A stretch of 64,000 nt of DNA from Collybiopsis luxurians FD-317 M1 (lineage: Eukaryota; Basidiomycota; Agaricomycetes; Agaricales; Omphalotaceae), in assembly GCA_000827265.1 (NCBI GenBank), contig KN834773.1, positions 706,173 to 770,172 on the forward strand, read 5' to 3'. The notes under the pieces are model-generated. The model saw nothing but the letters and a program-made list of their open reading frames with translations. It did not search any database and had not been told where the DNA came from. This document shows, piece by piece, positions 55,901-64,000 of the stretch; position 1 is the first letter of the stretch; each line of letters begins with the position of its first letter. Both the position numbers and the translations under genes were made by a program.

Positions 55901-58900
55901 CGTACCATCCTGTACGATTACGCGAAAAACAGGAGTGACTGGAATATTGAAGCCTAGTTCCAATTATGTGTTATAGAAACGAGTCAGCCGTACAGTTACT
56001 TGCTACTCCGCTGCTGTGAGACGTATCCTTAATGAACCATAAGCACCCCTGGGAAGAGTCTCTCACTTTAACTATCTGTACCTGTGTTCCATGAGGAGAA
56101 ATGCGCTAGAAGCTTTGCTCAGCCGTAAGATGTCAAGAAGATGTCAGTGTCTGCTCTGTAGAAACGAACCTCAACAAATTTAACTGTGCGACGTTTACGC
56201 TAGTTTAGTGCTGCCCTTAGAACGTAAGTGTCGCATTTCATGCATCCAACAATTGTCGGAAAAATGTGAAATGGGGCAACTATACCAGGACTGATTCAAG
56301 TATTATTGAGGCCGATGAATGTAGCAAATCATACGCTGCCCAACAGGAACCACCGGTACAGCTGCTCGCTTCTGCTCAAAGATTTTTGCACCACTGTACC
56401 TAATGCATACCTTATCCGAGCTCCTTAGTGAGTAAAGAATTTGGGAGAGAATGGATGGAAGCATCATTTAGAACTTCGTCTGGTACTTATTCTATAAACC
56501 TAGACTCGACCTGCCCTAAGGTAGGCGACGTCCAAACTCACTAACCCATGTGATACGCCTGACCGATGAGTTTTTCGCGGCGGAAAAACATAAGGAGAGA
56601 TACTGAAAATAATTTTCAATTTTTCCTGAAGGATTAAAATCCTCTTTCGTAAGGAAACTTTACATTTAATGGTCAAAAAATGAAAAGAACAATGAGACAG
56701 TTATCGCAAACTAATTTGTTTGTTTCTCTTATTCAAAAAAGTCCTTTTCTCACCTGCTTAAGGCCACTTTTCTCATAAGATAAAGTTGTCCTTTCGGCCC
56801 GGATGTAGATACCTTTTGACCCAGATATAGACAATCTTTCGGCTCAGAGATTGATTATCTTTTGCATCTGATAACTGTAATCTTTCGCGCCTAATAATTT
56901 TTAAATTTTTCCTTCGCAAAACCAAATGCTCGCTTTTGAGGGAGGCGCCAAGGAGGTGCTTAAATTTAGGTATGTGTGATTCACTGTGAAATTTACTATG
57001 CTGGAAACAAAAGGGCTGATTCTTAATCTGAATACTCTGGAAACCATTGTGCTGGATACTGAGCATGTCCTTCCTGGATGTGCCTTATTTGGACAGTATC
57101 CATCATTAAACTTCACTTCAGCATCATAGTCAGTAAAACTTACATTTGTTTTCGGCCCCACAAGCTTAGTAACTGAATGGATAGCATTCCTAATCTCTTT
57201 GTTCGGGTAACACCTATGATATCTGGTGAACAAGCTCTTAAAGATTTTTCTTTTTCTGACAGGAGCTTTTTTTTTGCCTTGTTGCATACAGATTTTTCAA
57301 GTCTTCCCTGTGGACATTCTAGTTTGCAAGACGGAACAATCAGAAAACCATTTATGCAGATATCGTCTCAGGAAACATTGTTGTTTACTTTTTTAGAGAT
57401 GGTGCTATTTTCTTCTCATTGTGAGTTCCAACTGTCTACCCTGAGCCAGCCTTTGAAATCCATCTACTGTTGAACACTTACTACATGATATTACGCAACT
57501 TTTACAGGGTTTTCTGTAGGTTCTATACCAAGATCTGCCAGTTTTTTATAAGTACTTGACACACACTTGCATTTTAGCGGTTATACTGATTGGGATTATG
57601 TTGACAATTCTAGAACCTGCGAGTACTGCGTTTATACCGTGAGTTCAATGTCCATTGAGAAAATCATCTTTCCAATATTCTCTTGTCTCGGACCCGGAGT
57701 TCAAAGCTCAAGATCTGACGTGTTATCTCTTGGTAGATAGATGATTGTAGTCTACTCGTTGGCGGTAAGTGCATACATACATACATACGCTATTTGGGGC
57801 TCGGTGTCTTATTCACTCGGACATGCTTTGTAGGGAACCAAGTTGATTCTCAACCTTCGTGAAGCAGCCGCCGCGGAGTCGGGCAAGTTGGTAGAAACTG
57901 GGGGAGGGGAGTTGGTTTACGCTCCGATGGAGTTTGTTCACACTTCGCATGGGACGTAATGACTCTTTACATGTCGATATTCCTGAACCCTCTGTGTTGA
58001 ACGCACCAGACCCGGGCCTAACCAAGGACTCGGAGGATCTTCACGTCCGAGAAATACAGTATGTTCAAGGGCATATTGTTTTAATTTTCGGCACTCGATG
58101 CGATACTCAACGTGCTTATTTATGATTTTTATGTACTTATAGCGATAGGTGTAGATACGCGATACTTAGGTTTACCACTTACTCATTAATTATTCGATTT
58201 GTGTTTCATACCGCAGCTTCAGGAGTCTGCGTAAGAACCGTAAAAAGTGGAATACCTATTTACTAACAGGTTGTCTAACGTTTACTGCTGTAATAAGGAT
58301 ACTCGAGACTCGAGTGATGAGTCTGCGCTTATTGGTTGTTTTTTTCTGATTCCCCTGGCAGTGGCAGTTGACGGCTCGATTTGATTGCAGAAAGGCGGGG
58401 TTGGGAGGAAGGATAGATTGATATGAATGATGGACAAGGGGAGGGGGGAGGCAAGGATCGTAATGAAGAAGAACCATCATCATCATTCAATCAACTACGC
58501 GGGATGCTCTAAGTATGAAGTAGGCGTTTACCAGTTTTGTTCTCGTTTTCTCCTTTGTTCGTTCCTTGAGATTTTATTATGGTTGGCGAGGCCGTTTAGC
58601 ACTGGGTCCTGCCGTCCAGGTATTTATTTATTTATTTATTTATTGATTTGATTTTTGATATGAGTGTTGATTTGGACGGTGGGCCATGTGTTGGACTATG
58701 GCGAGTCGGTATCGCTCACAGTTTCCTTCGTAGGTCGATGATGATGAGAACTGAAGGTGATATGATGCAACGATGCACCTCACTGGCATGCTTGTGTTCG
58801 TTTTTAATAATAGGAGAAAGTATGGTATGGTACAGTATGGGTTGGTACGGATTTATCGGGTTATAAAACAGACTCGGAAGAGGTTTTTTTCCGATGAGAG

Positions 58901-59752
58901 ACTAATATATATCTCTGAATCTCACTTGATTGATCTACCTTCGTATTGATATGATATGTACATACATACTTAGTGTACTCGTATGCTACTTAGTAGCAGG
59001 TATGGGATGCCGTTGAGAATTAGAATAATATGAATGCGTTTATATGTATACGAGACTGACTCTGACTCATTTTTTGATTTTTTCTTGCGGCTTCAAGCCG
59101 TCCGACGGGAGGCTTGAGGTTCCGTCGGACGGCTTGAAGTTGTACAGTGTTGTGTTTGTCCGAGTCAACCGCCGCCCCCTACCTTCTCCCCTCGGTGCTC
59201 GCTGTGGACGGCAGGTGGCTAGAATTTGTTCTTTTTCCAATGTTAACCAATTTTTTTTCCCTTTCTATGGCTATGGTAATTCGTTTCACCTCTCCGAGTC
59301 CCAGGGCCCTTCCGAGTATCCGACATTAAAGCCGAGAATCGATGTTTGGGCACAGCCGTCGCGGCATACTCTACTCTGCTTATGTATATAAAGGAAAGGC
59401 TGTCCATATAGAGTACATGTACGGGTATACATTGAATTTTGTTTGAGAGTATGTCATTTTTGTACCTGTCAGGTTTTGCGCCGGCGGTGCGTTTGGGTGA
59501 TGATCATGCTATTGAGGCGAGCGAGGAGGGGTATATATATATATAATTGGGAAAGTGGTATATAAGTGTGAGTATTCGTATCATATATCCTGATCCTGTG
59601 CCGCTACGTCGATCTGTCTATTGCTAGAAATCTAGTAAGTACTTGCCGTATGTGAGTTGTCCCTTTCGATGACGAGGTGTGCTCCGAGTCTGATTGACGT
59701 TTCTCTTTCTCTCTCACCTAGATTTGAACTTATTCCCAGAAGCGATAGCATT
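52980..59752. other. 6.8-kb region without a supportable gene
   Basis: Frames of 60-190 codons exist on both strands (for example 53825-54400 minus, 54831-55241 plus, 56901-57287 minus), but none has a family signature, a good start context and splice logic together. Composition shifts to AT-rich from about 56,560 to 57,600. Simple repeats (ACAT at 57,773-57,788; TTTA at about 58,622-58,643; TA at about 59,532-59,545) and a perfect 18-bp hairpin at 59,091-59,139 are present. Probably old transposon debris and regulatory DNA. Confidence 0.5.
59091..59139. repeat. Perfect 18-bp stem hairpin
   Basis: CTTCAAGCCGTCCGACGG at 59091-59108 is exactly complementary to CCGTCGGACGGCTTGAAG at 59122-59139, with a 13-base loop that itself carries GGCTTGAGG. 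It is GC-rich against an AT-rich background. Could be a transcript hairpin, a terminator-like structure or a mini-element. Confidence 0.85.
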
Positions 59753-60328
59753 ATGCACTTTAGGTCGTTCAGTTTTAGAAACAAAGACAAGAAAGCTAAA
59801 TCTAAAACGAAATCTGCTCCTCCTCCTCTGAGCGAGGAGGAAGGATCGACTTTGACGCCAGAGTCTACGTCGTCGTCGTTGTCGCCGCCGGTCCTCACTC
59901 CGGCTTTGGATCCATTCGCACATCATGTTCATTTACCGCCTACGTCTATAGCGAATCTTGTGTTGGACCCGGATAATCTTACTGCGCTGTATCATACTGC
60001 GGAGGGTCCGAGTGATGGTCCCGGAAGTGCCGGGAGTGAAAGGAGTGCGAGTCGAGAGGATGGTGGAGGAGTGGCGCATAGCCCAAGCGAGTCGGATGGG
60101 GAAGGCTTAGTCGAAGTAGTGGCAGGAGGAGGTTCCGGATCCTATGGACTTGGAACTCCGTCGCCGTCGGAGAGTCATCATCAGTCGTCTCAGTCGCAGC
60201 CGCATCACCATCCAAAGACGTCGATATCGGAATTGGTGTTTAACGGTGCCACGCTGTCGGCATTGTATGAGGCTCGGGACGCTGAGAGAAAGGCAGGGAA
60301 TGGAAGCGGGGTGACGGAACGGGTGTGA
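59753..60328 (+). CDS. Unknown 191-residue Ser-rich protein with a repeated motif
   Basis: Single exon. Starts MHFRSFSFRNKDKKAKSKTK, a basic, possibly membrane- or nucleus-targeting end, then a Pro/Ser/Glu linker. Two copies of one motif lie about 95 residues apart: TSIANLVLDPDNLTALYHTA and TSISELVFNGATLSALYEAR (pattern T-S-I-x-x-L-V-x5-L-x-A-L-Y). Gly/Ser/His-rich sequence separates them. I do not recognise the family. In-frame codons upstream of the ATG have no other ATG at a better context. It lies 198 bases upstream of TIM50, in the same direction. Confidence 0.6.
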   Translation: MHFRSFSFRNKDKKAKSKTKSAPPPLSEEEGSTLTPESTSSSLSPPVLTPALDPFAHHVHLPPTSIANLVLDPDNLTALYHTAEGPSDGPGSAGSERSASREDGGGVAHSPSESDGEGLVEVVAGGGSGSYGLGTPSPSESHHQSSQSQPHHHPKTSISELVFNGATLSALYEARDAERKAGNGSGVTERV

Positions 60329-60525
60329 TATTTCGGAATTGTCTGGAGTGCTCGAGGTGACTGCTGTATGATATATGTAATTTATTGGGACGTTCTGGAC
60401 ACCTACCACTACCAGCTGTATTTGTGTAATATCTAATCTAATCTACTGCATAATAAATACCGGGCCGATATTACCCGCACACCGGAAAAGTTTTCTCAAG
60501 CGTGGGCTCGTGCTTCGTTTCGGTC

Positions 60526-62504
60526 ATGTTCTCCGCTGTGTCCAGGACTGTAAGCCGTCGTGCCATAGTCCAGTCTACACGATGTATGGCAAAAAAATCC
60601 CCTTCAAAGCCTCCGGGCTCTGCTGAAGATGTGCCTCCCCCTCCTCCCCCTCCTCCGTCGCCCACAGAAAATGCGAAGACCAATACCGAACCCATAGAAC
60701 CTTCACCTTTACAAGAATCAAAAGAACCATTATTAACGCGTTCGAGTGTACCTAGCTTAGACTTTTCGCCGCCGGATCCAGCTGAGCAAGGACGGACTGG
60801 TGCTTCAGGGAGAGATAATTTGTCTTCTGCTGACCGGCGGCGGAGGGCGTATGCGAGAGTGGCTTTGGGGTTGTTCACGCTTGGTATTGGGGCTAATGTT
60901 GTTTTTATGGGAAGGGAATGGGAGCCGGAAGAGCTTAAGGGAAAGAAGATGGTTCGTCGGTTTGATGTTTTTGCTGGACACGTATCATTAACACCCCCGC
61001 CGCAGACACTAGAAAATGCCCCGGCTGGTCGTTGGGAACGGACAAAAACACGATATCAAGAAATGTTCAATGTATGTTGGCTCCTAGGATTTCGTGAGCC
61101 TGGGTTTATAAGATTCTTTGTTTCTAGTATTTCAGCGAACCAGTTACGACCGAACTCTTACCCCCACGCGCACCACCACACCCTCAAGCTCCTCCCAAAC
61201 AATACACTCTTTTAATATCCCTTGACGACTTACTAGTTACATCCACCTGGGATGTAAGTTCTTTGTCCGCGAATTCTTCCGTTTCACTCTAATTGACGGT
61301 TGTTGTTCTATTAACAGCGCCAACATGGATGGCGCACCGCAAAGCGGCCTGGGGTGGATTATTTCCTAGCTTATATCTCCCAGTTTTACGAGCTGGTGGT
61401 GTTTACGACGCAATATTCTTACGTGAGTCCATTCTCTTTGTTTACAACCTCTTTTTTGACTTTTGTTTTCCTAACCTCCGATGGGGTATAGACTGCCCTT
61501 CCAATATTGGACCAACTCGACCGGTACAACTTTTACATCGAACACCGTCTCTTTAGAGAACACACGCGGTCCATCAACGGGGAAGCTGTCAAGGACCTGT
61601 CGTATCTTAACCGAGACTTGTCCAAAGTCATCCTACTCGATACTAACCCTGCCCATGTGGCGACGCATCCTGAAAACGCCGTGATTATACCGAAATGGAA
61701 AGGCGATCCAAAGGATAATGGGCTCGTTGCGGTTATTCCGTTTTTGGAATGTACGTTGTCTCTCGCTCTCACTTTCCCTTTCTCTCGCTTTAACTCTCAT
61801 GAATTCCTCTCGTTAATAACCATGTTTTGCCCTTTCGCCGTATACAGCCATCGCTATATACAAACCCCCAGACGTCCGACCGATTTTATCTGCGTACCAT
61901 GGGAAAGACGTGCCTACGGAGTATGCAAAGTTGGAAGCGGAAGGGAAACGGAAGCATATTGAGAATTGGATGCAGAATAAGGGGTCAAGGAGTAATTCGT
62001 TTGGGAGTTTCTTTGGTGTTTCGGTGAGTGGTGGTAGGGGTAGAGAGAAGGATTAGAAGCTGATTGTCTTTTTCTTTGTTTCTCCTCGTTCTTTCTTTGT
62101 TTCTTTGGTTCTTCCGTCGCACACCCCCACTCGCACACCACCACACCACCACACTACCTTAGTCCCGCTCAACACAAAACGCACCCCCGACCTACCTCGA
62201 ACAAAAGCGCAAAGAAGCTCAACAGCAATACCTTGACGAGCAAGCGCAAATCGCCAAAAACAAGGATTATCTAGAGAGTCTTTTGAAGCACGAGCAGGCA
62301 GTGATGGCCGCGCAGGCGCCGAGTAATATTTGGGAGGCGATAGAGGCTGTGAGGGGGAACCCCAAGGCGGTGGATGAGGAGTTGTTGGAGAGGTTGGGGA
62401 AGGGTGGGGTGGAGGGGGTGCCGCCGTTGCCGCCGCCTCCGCCTGGGATGGTGGTTAATCCGTTGGTGGTGCCGGGGCAGGGGCAGGACGGGAAGAAGGC
62501 GTGA
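60526..62504 (+). CDS. TIM50: Mitochondrial inner-membrane translocase subunit TIM50
   Basis: Receptor of the TIM23 complex that takes preproteins from TOM and hands them to the channel. Six exons, 517 residues: 60526-61071, 61128-61253, 61318-61422, 61492-61750, 61848-62023, 62163-62504. A basic presequence ([20 protein letters not shown]) is followed by a Pro-rich stretch and one membrane segment ([18 protein letters not shown]). The FCP1/NIF-like domain reads [79 protein letters not shown] and [12 protein letters not shown]. The phosphatase motif DxDxT is replaced by LDDLLV, as usual for the non-catalytic Tim50. A coiled C-terminal region and Pro-rich tail ([10 protein letters not shown]) end it. 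Start chosen for the presequence. Confidence 0.95.
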
Positions 62505-63519
62505 GGCGGGAGGTAGCACGCGTACGGGGTGGTTGGGAATAGAGGGAGATGGACAGACAGGTTGCATCTTACCTAAACTTAGTTTACTTTTTTTACTTAT
62601 TACCATCCTTCCATCCATCCATTGTCCCCTCATGTACCCTTGCATATATTTCGAAGAAATCGAAAGCAAATCCCTCCCTGCTCATTCCAGATCCGAAGAT
62701 GATTGCTTTTTTTTCTGCGTTTCAGAGTTTCTGAGTTGTTTGAGTTTTTTGCGTTTTTTGAGTTTTCGGGTTTTGGGGTTTCTGGATTTTAACGTTTCTG
62801 AGATTTGGGGGGTTCGAGGTCGAGGATTGAGAATCTCCGCAGACATACGCTATAAGCCGAGATCCTGAGATGGAGTGGAATCAAGTATTTGTTGCCTCCG
62901 CCGCCCGCCCCACCTTCTTCGCTCTCGAGTACAATAATTGTGGTTCATCTGTTGGTGCAGCCAGTCTGGAATGGAATGGAACGGAAGCAACACATTCTCA
63001 AGTTTGAGCTACATCCATATATACTAGTAGTTCGCTTCCCGACATAATAACTGATTGAGCACCGTGTATGTTGTGTTGAAGTATACTTTCTCTTCTGGCG
63101 GCTGGCCTCATACCTGCTTCATGGGTTTGAGAAAGGGAGTGAGTGCGTTTGTTTGATGAGGGGTATTCAAGTGGGATTCAGGCTACAGAGCGTAGCGTAC
63201 TACCCCGACCTTCGACCTTCATTCTGTACCCGTACCGGGAATTTTGGTCCTCATTTTTGATTACGAACTCGTGCTCGGTCAGCAATTGCGGAAGAACGGA
63301 TACGGAGACGCGTCATTTGATGCATAAGAATAATGCTTTTACTAATAATTCTCTGCGGTTTGCATATGTCTCACTGTCAAAGGAATTTGTATAAAATGAA
63401 GACTCTTCAATCGTCTTGCCTTGCCTTGCTTATCATCAATCTCCTGCCCCTGCGATCCAACGTAACATCGGTACTACCTCCTCTAAACTGAATTCCTTTC
63501 CAACGGGATACAGAGTCAA
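62505..63519. other. Intergenic 1.0 kb, no gene seen
   Basis: Holds the 3' end of TIM50 and the promoter of the next SDR gene. A T-rich stretch with repeated GAGTTTT-like words lies at 62,700-62,800. No coding region supported. Confidence 0.5.
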
Positions 63520-64000
63520 ATGGGCCATCTCACCTTGTGGCGTTTCATTCGCGAACAGTACCAGACCATCAAGCCGGTCGAGACGGTTGACCTGACTGGT
63601 CGAACTGTTATCGTGACGGGAGCTAATAATGGCCTTGGGTTCGAGGCTGCGAAGCATTTCGCGAGGATGAACCCGGAGCGGTTGATTCTTGCGTGTAGGA
63701 ATCGGGAAAAAGGAAATGAAGCGGTTTCTAGTGCGTACATATATAAGTTCTATTGCTTTATCTCTAAACTTGCCTAATACTTACATTTCCTATCTCTCCT
63801 GCGTATACAGAACTTTCGCAAGAGACAGGCTACACTAGAGCGCAAGTCTGGATACTCGATCTTGCCAATTTTGTCTCTGTGCGTGAATTCGCAGACCGGT
63901 TCGAGCGTGAAGGTGGAGGGCGTTTGGATATTCTAGTCGAAAACGCCGGTATATCGAGTCAAACTACGTATCAGCAAACAGGAGATGGGTATTCTTCGAT
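63520..64000 (+). CDS. SDR, retinol/protochlorophyllide-dehydrogenase-like (5' part only)
   Basis: NAD(P)-dependent short-chain dehydrogenase cut by the right window edge. Two exons visible: 63520-63730, then from 63811. Begins MGHLTLWRFIREQYQTIKPV; cofactor motif TVIVTGANNGLGFEAAKHFA; then RLILACRNREKGNEAVSKLS; the aspartate of WILDLANFVSV; and LVENAGIS (the NNAG position). This layout with CRN/RxxxK is typical of the fungal retinol-dehydrogenase-like SDRs. The catalytic YxxxK lies beyond the window. Not related closely to the SDR at 45.5 kb. Confidence 0.88.

Noticed and set aside
56773..57287. Two overlapping minus-strand frames in an AT-rich block
   Set aside because: The stretch around KLVGPKTNVSFTDYDAEVKF looks somewhat protein-like, but no family, start or splice structure could be supported; perhaps transposon debris.

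Overview
The window is eukaryotic DNA from a filamentous basidiomycete, most likely a mushroom-forming Agaricomycete. Genes are cut by many 47-90 bp GT-AG introns, often with CTGAC/CTAAC-like branch sites. The gene content also fits: an AA3 GMC oxidoreductase, a thaumatin-like secreted glycopeptide, F-box families of the agaric type and NACHT/NB-ARC receptors. The species cannot be named from the sequence alone.

Layout. 1-1061: broken NB-ARC gene, running off the left edge. 1303-1626: fold-back inverted repeat. 2349-5484 (+): unknown nuclear-looking protein rich in V-K-x-E motifs. 5871-8997 (+): secreted GH29 alpha-L-fucosidase. 9450-15000 (-): 1788-residue PH-domain protein. 16697-19092 (-): secreted GMC oxidoreductase. 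19387-22369 (+): decayed ING copy followed by an intact ING/PHD-finger gene. 22600-32300: AT-richer accessory island holding a NACHT-WD40 receptor (24498-28655, +) between a truncated F-box copy (left) and a frameshifted near-full copy plus a third fragment (right), with a MITE and telomere-like repeats. 32594-40460 (-): BEM2-like RasGEF/PH/RhoGAP giant. 40461-45505: gene desert with microsatellites. 45506-46595 (+): SDR oxidoreductase. 46834-48437 (-): DUG3. 48731-50473 (+): intronless F-box protein. 50791-51682 (-): secreted thaumatin-like glycopeptide. 52773-52979 (-): possible 50-residue protein. 52980-59752: second gene desert. 59753-60328 (+): small unknown protein. 60526-62504 (+): TIM50. 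63520 to end (+): 5' part of an SDR gene.

Functionally this is a core-gene backbone (BEM2 polarity/Rho control, TIM50 mitochondrial import, DUG3 glutathione breakdown, ING chromatin reader) with secreted enzymes and an insertion of fast-evolving self/non-self-type genes. The most unusual part is 22.6-32.3 kb: a receptor with 14 near-identical WD40 repeats, flanked by rearranged F-box copies, one of which ends beside an interstitial telomere-like tract and hairpin. All spliced gene models were built by hand from splice signals; for every model whose exons I summed, the total is a multiple of three.
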